Assembly: GCF_000211815.1 (NCBI RefSeq)
Contig: NZ_GL890921.1
Coordinates: forward strand, 1-30,618
From: Moorena producens 3L
GTDB lineage: Bacteria; Cyanobacteriota; Cyanobacteriia; Cyanobacteriales; Coleofasciculaceae
Direction: 5' to 3'
Length of the DNA: 30,618 nt
Every line of letters starts with the position of its first letter. Position 1 is the stretch's first letter. Below, piece by piece: positions 16,184 to 23,644 of this stretch. Both the position numbers and the translations under genes were made by a program. The notes beneath the pieces are model-generated. The model did not search any database. It was given only the letters and a program-made list of their open reading frames with translations, and had not been told where the DNA came from.

Positions 16184-16627
16184 TTTTGTCAGTCAACCAG
16201 CCCATCAGGTTCTTGCTTGTATCTGTTCCCGTTCTAAAACCAAACACCAAACACCAAACACTTAACACCTAATTATGATCAGAAAATGTTAAAAAAATCA
16301 GTCGAAATTTCATTGTTATAGCAGTTCAAGTTATAGGATTACGATCGAATAGCCTGTAGGAGCGCTTAAGCGTACTTGGCAATTACCGCTAATTTTGTGT
16401 CGATAACCCCTCATCACAACAGGGTGTATTTAGGATATCCTATGACTAACACTTATGGGATAGGGTCTTGACTCGGGAGCAGTTATTATGGTTAACTGCT
16501 AACAGTTAAGCATGAGGGTAGCAGCGGGCAAGCTTTGTCCTACTCCTAGACGGAGATAGGTTAATTTTTAATGTCGCTCTTTTGTGATTTGTAATAAGTC
16601 GTAGTTTGGTCTGTATGGAGTAAGCAG
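16184..16627. other. Gene-free spacer before the ATP-grasp gene
   Basis: No gene recognised. It contains a short octamer repeat (CCAAACAC x3 near 16241-16262). The only placed signal is the Shine-Dalgarno GGAG at 16617-16620 for the following gene. Confidence 0.5.
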
Positions 16628-17995
16628 ATGGATGGTGCTTTTGGGAGCAAAAGGTTAATTGGTAATCACGCCCATCAAGAGGATGAATTGAACTCAAGGG
16701 TAAACTCAAATGCGATCGCAAAATCAAGCTCTATTCTGGACTTGATTTCCTCAAATTCCGATCAAGTCAGGGTGTTTGCCTTCGATATCCGAAGCCAACC
16801 TCACTTTCAGGGCAAGAATACACTCCAACCTTGGGCGTCACGAGCCCTAGCTGTAGCTGGTTCAGACGATGTCGTGATGATTCCTGGAAATCTGGATGCA
16901 GAGTACTACGACTGGCTGAAAAATCTTGGCTTAGGACCCCAGAAAGTCTTTGCCTTCAACCGTGAAAATGAACCAGCACTGCTCTCAGAGCTGATAATGC
17001 AAAAAGCGGATGAAGTAAGAGCATTTCTTGCATCGATTGGAAAACCCTTGGTGTTTGTTCCTTATTATTCGGCAGATCTAGATAAACAGGCGGCGTCAAC
17101 CATTGATGCCGTTTTTTTTGGCTGTGATCAGTCTATTACCTTAAAGTATTTTGACAAGTCCACCTTTAAGGACCTGTGTCAGTCTCTTGGTATTCCCACA
17201 GTACCAGGAACTATCCTGAGTAAATCATCAGACTCTGAGGATTTTGAGACAAAACTGCGACAGGAAATCTTAGGTTGGCTTAAGGATTATGAGACGTTAC
17301 TGATCCGGGGCGCACAAGGGTCTGTAGGCTCATCACTTTATAAAGTTAACAGCAGTAACCTCGACACTGAGATGCCAAAAATGCTGGCATCGGGAGAGAG
17401 TTGTTTTTTAATTGAGCCATTCCTTAAAGTCATTACATCCCCCAATGACCAGTGGATGATTGGCAGCAATGGAGAAATTGCTCATCTGGGAGTGACATGC
17501 CAGCTATTTAGTGGGTTAAAACATATCGGTAACGTGAAAGGAAAACCCTATTCAAGACGGATAGAAGGGTTAATTCGCGATTACTCCTTCAAAATCGCCC
17601 AGCAGATGCGGGATGATGGCTATCTTGGCATCTTAGGCATCGATTATATTGTCACAGATCAAGGAATATTTCCCATCGAAAATAACGCCCGATTGAACGG
17701 ATCGTCCTTTGCGTTTTTTATTCTTGACAATTTGTTTGGTTCTAGTGACTACGATGGATGCTGGAAGGTGTTGAGACTTGAAATCGAACCCTGTAGTTTT
17801 AGCACCCTCCGGGAAAAGATTGGTTCCTTAATTTACCAGGGTAATGGTAATCCGAATTTTGTCTTTCCTTATGAATTTGACACCTTACGAACTCAAGGGG
17901 ATGTCACTATACTAATTGTAGCTGAGGATTTACATCACCTGGAATACGTTGAGAAAGAACTATTATCTAAGCTAGAGATAGCAGCTCTTAATTAA
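16628..17995 (+). CDS. ATP-grasp ligase-like protein with pre-ATP-grasp domain
   Basis: Probably a carboxylate-amine/thiol or peptide ligase; the substrate is unknown. The start ATG at 16628 follows GGAG with a 7-base spacer. Residues about 45-165 form an N-terminal alpha/beta region (VRVFAFDIRSQPHF, DDVVMIPGNLD). From about 168 the pattern is ATP-grasp: ITLKYFDKSTFKDLCQSLGI and PTVPGTIL (lid entry), a glycine-rich loop LIRGAQGSVGSSLYKV (225-240), FLIEPFLKV (260-268) and GYLGILGIDYIV (331-342). The metal-binding strand is PIENNARLNGSS (349-360), with Glu-Asn-Asn in place of the commoner Glu-x-Asn-x-Arg spacing. The layout recalls the pre-ATP-grasp/PGM1-like peptide ligase group, by pattern only. 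It is a single gene between a transposon graveyard and a repeat array, with no biosynthetic partners in the window. Confidence 0.7.
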   Translation: MDGAFGSKRLIGNHAHQEDELNSRVNSNAIAKSSSILDLISSNSDQVRVFAFDIRSQPHFQGKNTLQPWASRALAVAGSDDVVMIPGNLDAEYYDWLKNLGLGPQKVFAFNRENEPALLSELIMQKADEVRAFLASIGKPLVFVPYYSADLDKQAASTIDAVFFGCDQSITLKYFDKSTFKDLCQSLGIPTVPGTILSKSSDSEDFETKLRQEILGWLKDYETLLIRGAQGSVGSSLYKVNSSNLDTEMPKMLASGESCFLIEPFLKVITSPNDQWMIGSNGEIAHLGVTCQLFSGLKHIGNVKGKPYSRRIEGLIRDYSFKIAQQMRDDGYLGILGIDYIVTDQGIFPIENNARLNGSSFAFFILDNLFGSSDYDGCWKVLRLEIEPCSFSTLREKIGSLIYQGNGNPNFVFPYEFDTLRTQGDVTILIVAEDLHHLEYVEKELLSKLEIAALN

Positions 17996-18120
17996 AGTAT
18001 GTCAGCTAATAGCTCACAGCTGAAGGCTCATATATAATTATTTTCTCATTAAACAGTACTACACCAGGCCAATTTGTCTTCATAACTAGAAAGTTATGGT
18101 CTACTTTATCCTGATCAACC

Positions 18121-18154
18121 TCACAAATATAGCTTACCTTAGCTATATTTGTGA
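18121..18154. repeat. Perfect 14-bp hairpin
   Basis: TCACAAATATAGCT and its exact complement AGCTATATTTGTGA flank the loop TACCTT. No T-run follows, so it is not a standard intrinsic terminator. It lies 125 bases after the ATP-grasp stop codon and just before the 21-bp array. Confidence 0.7.
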
Positions 18155-18198
18155 CTTCGCCTAGGGTAGTAGGGCAATTGCAATGGTATTTCCTAGTT

Positions 18199-18536
18199 CA
18201 GAGTACTATTGTATGAAAACTGGGTACCTGTTAAGCAAAAACTAGTACTAGTTTCTGGTTAACCAGTACTGTTGTGTAACAAACGGGTACCCGTTTATCA
18301 TTAAGCAGTACTGTTGTGTAACAAACTAGTACTGTTGTGTAATAAACGGGTACCTGTTTCTGGTTAACCAGTACTGTTGTATAACAAACGGGTACCCATT
18401 TTTCCTTAACGGGTACTCGTTTCTCGTTAACTAGTACTGGTTTGTAACAAAACAGTACCCATTTCTCATTAACGGGTACTGTTTCTCATTAATGGGTACC
18501 CGTTTCTCGTTAACGGGTACTGATTTGTGAGTACGG
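18199..18536. repeat. Sixteen-unit 21-bp phased GTAC array
   Basis: GTAC cores occur at 18203, 18224, 18245, 18266, 18287, 18308, 18329, 18350, 18371, 18392, 18413, 18434, 18455, 18476, 18496 and 18517. The spacing is exactly 21 bp in all steps but one, which is 20. Each unit has a palindromic or near-palindromic head (AGTACT, GGTACC or GGTACT), then about 14 bases of the type GTTTCTCRTTAAC or GTTGTGTAACAAAC. An in-phase outlier, AGTACT at 18055, sits exactly seven periods (147 bp) before the first core. The regular spacing of two helical turns puts every head on one face of the DNA. Confidence 0.92.
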
Positions 18537-18602
18537 TAGACTTAATAGCAAGGGAAATGTAGTTTAGCCTCTACTATTAGGTTTTTTCTGACGTTTTTTC
18601 TT

Positions 18603-18893
18603 ATGCATGCTCTATCAATTCCAACTTGGATTATTCACATTTCCAGTGTTATCGAGTGGATCGCTGCAATTTGGCTAATCTGGACCTATGGTGAAATTAC
18701 TGGTAATCGTGCTTGGTGGGCATTGTCTTTTGCCATGTTACCAGCATTGGTCAGTGCTATGTGTGCTATCACCTGGCACTTTTTTGACAACCAACAATCC
18801 CTGGAGTGGATGGTTACACTCCAAGCAGCGATGACAGTTGTCGGTAACTGTACCCTTTGTGGAGCAGCTTGGTGGATTTGGCGTTCAGCCTAA
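18603..18893 (+). CDS. DUF2499 membrane protein
   Basis: A 96-residue integral membrane protein of a family found in cyanobacteria and plant plastids (DUF2499); its function is not established. Three hydrophobic segments are visible: about residues 6-26 (PTWIIHISSVIEWIAAIWLI), 38-58 (WWALSFAMLPALVSAMCAIT) and 70-92. Conserved-looking Trp, His and Glu residues (IHISSVIEW, WHFFDN) line the first two. The ATG at 18603 is the only sensible start. The DUF3593 gene follows 196 bases downstream on the same strand. These two families are commonly neighbours in cyanobacteria, so a shared role in the thylakoid or cytoplasmic membrane is likely. Confidence 0.85.
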   Translation: MHALSIPTWIIHISSVIEWIAAIWLIWTYGEITGNRAWWALSFAMLPALVSAMCAITWHFFDNQQSLEWMVTLQAAMTVVGNCTLCGAAWWIWRSA

Positions 18894-18928
18894 GGTTGCT
18901 ACCAATGCCAGGGATAAGTTGTACGGTA

Positions 18929-19048
18929 AGCTATCAGCTATCAGCTATCAGCTATCAGCTATCAGCTATCAGCTATCAGCTATCAGCTATCAGCTGACGG
19001 CTGACGGCTGACGGCTGACAGCTGACGGCTGACAGCTGACGGCTGACG
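18929..19048. repeat. Heptamer tandem repeats (AGCTATC, then CTGACGG)
   Basis: Eight or more AGCTATC units run into CTGACGG/CTGACAG units, filling almost all of the gap between DUF2499 and DUF3593. This is a cyanobacterial STRR-type array. If the two genes share a transcript, these repeats lie in the mRNA. Confidence 0.9.
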
Positions 19049-19089
19049 TTTTACGAATCATTTTGACAACCGTTTTTGCTGATCTTCAG

Positions 19090-19419
19090 ATGATTTCTAA
19101 AGAGACATTATTTGCCATTTCCCTATTTCCTTACCTAGGATTCTTGTGGTTTCTCACTCGTTCTGGACAAACACCCCGTTTAGCGCTAATCGGATTTTAC
19201 GTCCTCTTGGTGTTTGTTTTTGTTACCATCCCAGCTGGGATTTATTCCAAGGTAGCTTATCAGGAAGCATTAGCTGATGTGGATTGGCTACATGGCAGTG
19301 CTGAGTTTTTTTTAACCCTTTCCAATACTTTAGTAGTACTGGGCTTCCGACAAGCAATTATGGAACATATCGCAAAGGGAACAGGGAACAGGGAACAGGG
19401 AACAGGAAACAGGGAGTAG
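19090..19419 (+). CDS. DUF3593 membrane protein
   Basis: A small membrane protein of a family shared by cyanobacteria and plastids (DUF3593), function unknown. The ATG at 19090 gives 109 residues and is preferred over the TTG at 19063, because the conserved part begins at about ISKETLFAISLFPYLGFLWF. There are three hydrophobic segments (about 5-20, 31-52 and 71-90), with the conserved-looking DWLHGSAEFFLTLSNTLVVL. The last 14 residues (KGTGNREQGTGNRE) are not family sequence. They are translated from the GGGAACAGGGAACA tandem repeat that begins inside the gene, so the natural stop codon appears to have been overrun by repeat expansion. It pairs with the DUF2499 gene upstream. Confidence 0.85.
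   Translation: MISKETLFAISLFPYLGFLWFLTRSGQTPRLALIGFYVLLVFVFVTIPAGIYSKVAYQEALADVDWLHGSAEFFLTLSNTLVVLGFRQAIMEHIAKGTGNREQGTGNRE
19373..19415. repeat. GGGAACA-type tandem repeat running out of DUF3593
   Basis: Repeats of GGGAACA and variants start within the last codons of the DUF3593 gene and encode its low-complexity tail. Similar GGGAGTAGGGAGCAGGGAAC repeats follow the kinase gene near 21130-21170. Confidence 0.85.
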
Positions 19420-19556
19420 CGATGCAGAGGTGCGACCCGTGGCGAATTTAATTACGGGTCAAACGCACCATTACGGTCTTGGGGAGGCAGTGAGGCCAAA
19501 GGGGGTTCCCCCCATGAGCAACTGCCGTGGTTTCCCCCATGAGCGACTGCATCAAG
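19418..19556 (-). repeat. Dispersed GC-rich repeat, copy 2
   Basis: Read on the minus strand it runs from CTTGATGCAGTCGCTCATGG to CTGCATCGCT, matching the element inside the IS1 remnant at 14992-15331 but without the nested insertions. It directly abuts the DUF3593 stop codon. It comparably preserves GGGGGAAACCACGGCA and CGCCACGGGTCGCACC. The ends share GATGCAG as a short inverted repeat. Confidence 0.8.
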
Positions 19557-19630
19557 ACGGGAATATGGCATTAAAAATTATCACAATTCCTACACGGATT
19601 GCTATAAGGGTTTGAAGTAATCAGGTAATT

Positions 19631-19739
19631 ATACCAAATCCGCTTGCCACACCCCCTTTATAAAAAATCGACCAAATCCTTTTATTCGAGGAATCTATAG
19701 CTGTTTGGATAAGGGGGGTATGGGAACAGGATTTGGTAT
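19631..19739. repeat. MITE-like element with 11-bp inverted ends
   Basis: Perfect terminal repeats ATACCAAATCC (19631-19641) and GGATTTGGTAT (19729-19739). Complementarity continues weakly inward (CACACCCCC against GGGGGTATG). It is 109 bp with no frame. TA flanks both ends, as expected for an IS630/Tc1-type target, but no longer duplication is clear. It lies in the spacer before the kinase gene. Confidence 0.72.
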
Positions 19740-19885
19740 TAGATAATGAGGGGATAGGCAGATAAGCTACATAATCTCAAAAAATTCCCTACTGTCACCA
19801 TCAGTCCTGATCACATCATTGTTTATCTGTTCGTAGATAGGGCAATATATAATTATAGATAAAAGCCCGACTGCTGACCAGTATA

Positions 19886-21115
19886 ATGAGCTACTGTCTC
19901 AATCCCACTTGCCCCAATCCCAAAAATCGAGAAGGAACTAAATTTTGCATTGCCTGTGGCTCGAAGTTACTGCTCAAAGAGCGATACCGAGGGATTAAAC
20001 CTATAGGTCAGGGTGGATTTGGTAAAACCTTCTTGGCTGTGGATGAAGATAAACCTTCTAAGCCTCCCTGCGTGATCAAGCAGTTTTTTCCCCAAGCCCA
20101 GGGAACCAATACGGTTCAAAAGGCCGCTGAGTTATTCACCCTCGAAGCGGTACGGCTGGATGAGTTGGGCAAACATCCTCAAATTCCGGAACTGCTGGCG
20201 TATTTTTGTCAAGATAGCCAACAGTATTTAGTCCAAGAGTTTATCGATGGACAAAACTTAGTCCAAGAACTGGCAAGTCGGGGTGGATTTAATGAAGCAC
20301 AAATTCGGGCGCTACTGGATGATTTGCTGCCATTGCTGCAATTTGTTCATCAACATCATGTCATCCATCGGGACATCAAGCCAGAAAACATTATTCGCCG
20401 CAGGGGTTCAAGGTCTTCTGTTGTGGGGGGAGCAACTCAGGTCGCTGGTCAACTGGTTCTGGTTGATTTTGGAGCATCGAAAGCTGCTACTGGCACTAGT
20501 CTAGGCAAAACTGGGACAGCGATTGGCTCATTTGGTTATGTATCACCAGAGCAAAGTATTGGTAGAGCAGTTTTTGCCAGTGACATCTATAGTCTTGGTA
20601 TCACTTGTATTCATTTATTGACCGATAGGCACCCCTGTGATTTATTTGATGTCAGGGAGGGTGTCTGGATATGGCGGAACTTTTTGAGTCATCCTATTAG
20701 TGATCAGCTTGGTCGCATCATCGACAAGATGATAGCGGGGGCTATTAACCGACGTTATCAATCAGCGACTGAGGTAAGTAAAGATTTGCATCTTCAGACA
20801 ACTCCCCCAACAGCTCTAAGGCAACAAAAACCAGTTACACCTCTAAGGCAACGAAAACCAGTTACACCAGTCAAATCTACTGTACCATCAAAGCCTGCAG
20901 TCGGGGGATTGAATAAAAGGATTGCTCAAGAATTAGAAGAATTAAAGTCTGAAATTATGGGTAATCCGACAACTAAATCAACCCATCAAACCCTTGGTTC
21001 TCAGGTGGCTGGTTCTAGTAGTTTACCGAAAACTAAAACTAAACTTGATCGGGAATTGGAGGAGATTCAATCTGAATTTCTTGACTCTTCTAATCCTCAG
21101 CAAAATCCTGGTTAA
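19886..21115 (+). CDS. Serine/threonine protein kinase with N-terminal zinc ribbon
   Basis: Hanks-type kinase that phosphorylates protein Ser/Thr residues, cytoplasmic. Residues 1-28 form a four-Cys ribbon (Cys4, Cys9, Cys21, Cys24), a common cyanobacterial kinase head. The kinase domain follows: glycine loop IGQGGFGKTF (40-49), Lys65 in CVIKQF, catalytic HRDIKPENII (161-170), DFGAS (194-198), and the activation loop with GTAIGSFGYVSPEQ. All key residues are present, so it should be active. A 20-residue insertion (RRRGSRSSVVGGATQVAGQL) separates the HRD and DFG motifs. After about residue 305 there is a Pro/Thr/Lys linker containing a duplicated RQxKPVTP unit. Then come two acidic motifs of the type ELEELKSE/ELEEIQSE. 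No sensor domain or transmembrane helix is seen. Its target is unknown. Confidence 0.93.
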   Translation: MSYCLNPTCPNPKNREGTKFCIACGSKLLLKERYRGIKPIGQGGFGKTFLAVDEDKPSKPPCVIKQFFPQAQGTNTVQKAAELFTLEAVRLDELGKHPQIPELLAYFCQDSQQYLVQEFIDGQNLVQELASRGGFNEAQIRALLDDLLPLLQFVHQHHVIHRDIKPENIIRRRGSRSSVVGGATQVAGQLVLVDFGASKAATGTSLGKTGTAIGSFGYVSPEQSIGRAVFASDIYSLGITCIHLLTDRHPCDLFDVREGVWIWRNFLSHPISDQLGRIIDKMIAGAINRRYQSATEVSKDLHLQTTPPTALRQQKPVTPLRQRKPVTPVKSTVPSKPAVGGLNKRIAQELEELKSEIMGNPTTKSTHQTLGSQVAGSSSLPKTKTKLDRELEEIQSEFLDSSNPQQNPG

Positions 21116-21429
21116 GATTGATAAAGAAGGGAGTAGGGAGTAGGGAGCAGGGAACAGGGCATAGGGCATAGTAAAAAAGAGCTCCGAAGAGTTTTTGATG
21201 TTATTAGAAATCAGCAAGATTGTTGGCGTTGCTGAATCTTTGAATAAATAGGAGTAGAGTGGGCATCCTGCCAGCCCCACAATATCGCCGAACAGGCAAG
21301 ATGCCTATTCCACCTCACTCTTAAAATCATTCTATTATTAACCAACGCCAGATTGTTCATGAACTATTTGTAAATGCTATAGTTTTAGTAAATTGCTGAG
21401 AATAGAAGAGCAAAGACTAAACTCCTTAT
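21116..21429. other. Convergent spacer with repeats and a MITE
   Basis: This 314-base gap lies between the 3' ends of the kinase and dnaE-C genes. It holds GGGAGTAG/GGGAGCAG-type tandem repeats (about 21128-21172) and the MITE at 21225-21349. No gene. Confidence 0.65.
21225..21349. mobile_element. IS1-end MITE with 8-bp target duplication AGATTGTT
   Basis: 125-bp element with ends GGCGTTGCTGAATC and TTAACCAACGCC. An 8-bp target duplication AGATTGTT lies at 21217-21224 and 21350-21357. Internal inverted segments (GAGTAGAGTGGGCATCCTGCC against GGCAAGATGCC...CTCACTC) make it one long hairpin. The ends match the IS1-type remnant and the MITE at 15586-15761. Confidence 0.88.
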
Positions 21430-22776
21430 TCAACTCCTGATTACTGGAGCAGTACGGGCATCAAATCCGCTAGCTTTGAGAGCATTAACGGTTACTTGGT
21501 GATCTTGGACCCAGTATTTAGAATCAAAACGGACAAATTGATACTGCTGGGGTGCAGCAATAGTTGCTAGTACGGGGAATTTTGCCTGATGTTTTTTACC
21601 GGAATGTTTTTGCAGAATCGATTTTAATTGGTTAAGGTTGTTTGTCGTAACTTCCTGAGGGGTAAGTTCTACTACTACTGTTCGTAAACTTTCAATTAGC
21701 TCAGCATCTTCAATAATCAGTTGAATTTTCTCATCTCGCTCATCCACCTTCGCCCAAATAATTAAACGGGAATCGGCTTGCAGTAATGAACTAATTTTTT
21801 CGTAAGTTTTCGGGAATACAACTCCTTCAGCTTGACCGGTCAGATCTTCCATCTGCACAAAGGCCATGCGTTCATTATTTTTTTTGGTGAGGTGAGGCTT
21901 AACTTCGGTGAGCATTACAATAGCACTCAAAGTTGTCCCCTTCTTTTGCTCTGCTAACTCCGCCAAACTGACAGGAGAAAGAACTTGAGCTACTGGACGG
22001 GCTGATTTTAAAGGATGGTCAGACACATAAAAACCAAGCAATTCTTTTTCCCAATTTAATTTTTCTTGGCGTGAAAAATCAGACACTGCTGGAGCGCTTG
22101 GAGCAGATTCCCAAGCATTATTGTTCTGATCTGGCTCAGAATTAGTGTTGCCAAACAGATCAAAAATGTTCAGCTGACCACTTTCTCGGTCTTTGGCACG
22201 GTCTTGCGCCCAACTAATCAATGGCTCCAGGTCTTTGATAAGTTGCTGGCGGTTGGGCTGAATGCTATCAAAGGCACCACAGTAAATCAATGCTTCCAAA
22301 CCACGGCGGTTAAGGGTGCGCAAATCCACGCGATCGCATAAATCTGCCAAAGCCTTAAACTCACCACCATTCTCCCGAGCCTTGATAATACAATTAATTG
22401 CTCCGTGTCCCAAATTCCGGATTGCTGAAAACCCAAACAATATACTATTAGAGATTGGGGTAAAATCCAAATCAGAACGATTGATATCTGGTGGCAAAAT
22501 CTCAATCCCCATGGTTGAGCAAGTAGCAATATATTTCTGTATCTTGTCCGTGCTGTTACTACTCGCTGTCAGCAACGCTGCCATATATTCAACTGGGTAA
22601 TTCGCCTTGAGATAGGCAGTTTGATAGGTTACATAGCCATAGGCCGTGGAGTGAGATTTGTTGAAGCAATTGGAAGCAACCATACCGTTTGCCAAAATAA
22701 AGTTATGGTCGTCCTTGACACCAATATCATAGACAGGTTGAGTACCTAAGGATTTGCGGCTGATGATTTTAACCAT
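21430..22776 (-). CDS. dnaE: DNA polymerase III alpha subunit, C-terminal half with split intein C-part
   Basis: Encodes the C-terminal half of the replicative polymerase catalytic subunit, which in many cyanobacteria is made from two distant genes and joined by protein trans-splicing. Residues 1-36 are the C-intein, with VYDIGVKDDHNFILANG (block F, with Asp17 and His24) and MVASN ending at Asn36. The extein starts at Cys37 with CFNKSHSTAYGYVTYQTAY, the conserved junction. Residues 37-448 continue as polymerase: fingers-associated segment, tandem helix-hairpin-helix (RTLNRRGLEALIYCGAFDS), and an OB-fold (GTTLSAIVMLTEVKPHL, then GQAEGVVFPKTYEKI). All splicing residues visible here are intact, so it should be functional. 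The N-terminal partner gene is outside the window. Confidence 0.98.
   Translation of the reverse strand: MVKIISRKSLGTQPVYDIGVKDDHNFILANGMVASNCFNKSHSTAYGYVTYQTAYLKANYPVEYMAALLTASSNSTDKIQKYIATCSTMGIEILPPDINRSDLDFTPISNSILFGFSAIRNLGHGAINCIIKARENGGEFKALADLCDRVDLRTLNRRGLEALIYCGAFDSIQPNRQQLIKDLEPLISWAQDRAKDRESGQLNIFDLFGNTNSEPDQNNNAWESAPSAPAVSDFSRQEKLNWEKELLGFYVSDHPLKSARPVAQVLSPVSLAELAEQKKGTTLSAIVMLTEVKPHLTKKNNERMAFVQMEDLTGQAEGVVFPKTYEKISSLLQADSRLIIWAKVDERDEKIQLIIEDAELIESLRTVVVELTPQEVTTNNLNQLKSILQKHSGKKHQAKFPVLATIAAPQQYQFVRFDSKYWVQDHQVTVNALKASGFDARTAPVIRS
22669..22776 (-). other. C-terminal split intein segment (IntC, 36 residues)
   Basis: The first 36 codons of the dnaE C-terminal gene are the intein C-fragment. 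It has the same length and motif order as the well-known Nostoc and Synechocystis DnaE IntC. The terminal Asn and the following extein Cys-Phe-Asn are present. The segment is excised after trans-splicing with the N-terminal DnaE precursor. Confidence 0.97.
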
Positions 22777-22799
22777 CGATTAAATTGACGAGGTAACTA

Positions 22800-22990
22800 G
22801 ACTTTTACTTTTCCTGATTAGGGATTAGGGATTAGGGATTAAATGCTATAACCTAACATTATTAACCTAACATTATTAACCTAACAGTATTTCTAATACC
22901 ATTAACCATTAACCAAGCACCATTAACCATTAACCTAACCCCTAACACCTAACCCTAAAAACTAAATTGACAGAGTACTAGTACAGAGTA
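22800..22990. repeat. Short tandem repeats between dnaE-C and the CHRD gene
   Basis: Runs of GATTAGG (22817-22840), AACCTAACATTATT (about 22851-22885) and ACCATTAACC. Near 22975-22995 AGAGTACTAG occurs twice. No gene; the dnaE-C promoter must lie here. Confidence 0.75.
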
Positions 22991-23644
22991 CTAGCTTACT
23001 AGCTTTTTTTTGATGGCTGAACCTGCACCAATGACTCCCACCGCTAGTAAACCTAATACTGAGAAAGGTTCGGAGACAGGGGTAGCAATGATTTGTCCTC
23101 TAATTATCCCTGCTGGGTCATTTTCTGAGTGAAGATTGAAATAGAGATCCGTATCTGCACCAGGAGCAGTAGCCAGCAGTCCAGGAGCAATCTCACTCAA
23201 GGAAGTACTGGCAGGATCATCAAGATCCCAAATTCCTGAGATAGTAGTTGAGCCATCCGAGTTAGAGGTAACCGTGCGGTCATCATTATCCTGATCCGGG
23301 CCAAAAATACCAAAGACTACCGGACCATTTTCCCCACGGGGAGCTTGGTGAAAATGGAGCAAGGTAGCAACATCTAGAGCATTTGCAGGACTTGCTACAT
23401 CCGCTAGCTGGCTAAAGTCAACACCAACAACGTTAATACTGTAACTCAGTTCCGTACCAGCATCATTGAGTTTTAAGCTAGCAGAGCCAGTTGCTGGGGA
23501 TTGGGTAACTCCTCCAGGAGCGACTTCCTGAGCACTGTCCAATGTTGCTTGAAACAGGGTATAGGCACTGGCTGGTGTAATAGCGAAGGATGGCAGTAAT
23601 GCCAATCCTGTCACTAAGGTTGTAGATGCGAAGAAATGTTTCAT
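22991..23644 (-). CDS. Secreted CHRD-domain protein with PEP-CTERM-like tail
   Basis: A 217-residue exported protein. Residues 1-27 are a signal peptide ending TPASA. The rest is a single CHRD domain, with early FQATLDSAQEVAPG, ALDVATLLHFHQAPRGENGP carrying the typical HxH, and FNLHSENDPAGIIRGQI. CHRD domains are found in chordin and many bacterial secreted proteins; their biochemical role is poorly known. The C-terminus has SEPFSVLGLLAVGVIGAG followed by KKK, a variant PEP-CTERM sorting signal with Ser before Glu-Pro. The protein is therefore probably processed by an exosortase and retained at or released from the envelope. It is a single gene; no strong Shine-Dalgarno was seen. Confidence 0.88.
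   Translation of the reverse strand: MKHFFASTTLVTGLALLPSFAITPASAYTLFQATLDSAQEVAPGGVTQSPATGSASLKLNDAGTELSYSINVVGVDFSQLADVASPANALDVATLLHFHQAPRGENGPVVFGIFGPDQDNDDRTVTSNSDGSTTISGIWDLDDPASTSLSEIAPGLLATAPGADTDLYFNLHSENDPAGIIRGQIIATPVSEPFSVLGLLAVGVIGAGSAIKKKLVS

Larger units (their letters stand above)
18056..18602. other. Gene-free spacer carrying a phased repeat array
   Basis: There is no gene between the ATP-grasp gene and DUF2499 (607 bases). It holds an isolated repeat unit at about 18045-18060, the 14-bp hairpin at 18121-18154, and the 21-bp array at 18199-18536. Any DUF2499 promoter must lie in or beyond the array. Confidence 0.7.

Noticed and set aside
16628..17995. Natural product gene cluster around the ATP-grasp gene
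   Set aside because: No polyketide, nonribosomal peptide or RiPP genes are visible on either side within the window.
18199..18536. Possible CRISPR array
   Set aside because: Units are contiguous 21-bp tandem repeats with no unique spacers, and no cas genes are in the window.
19430..19615. 61-residue + strand frame after DUF3593
   Set aside because: It lies almost entirely inside the dispersed GC-rich repeat copy 2.
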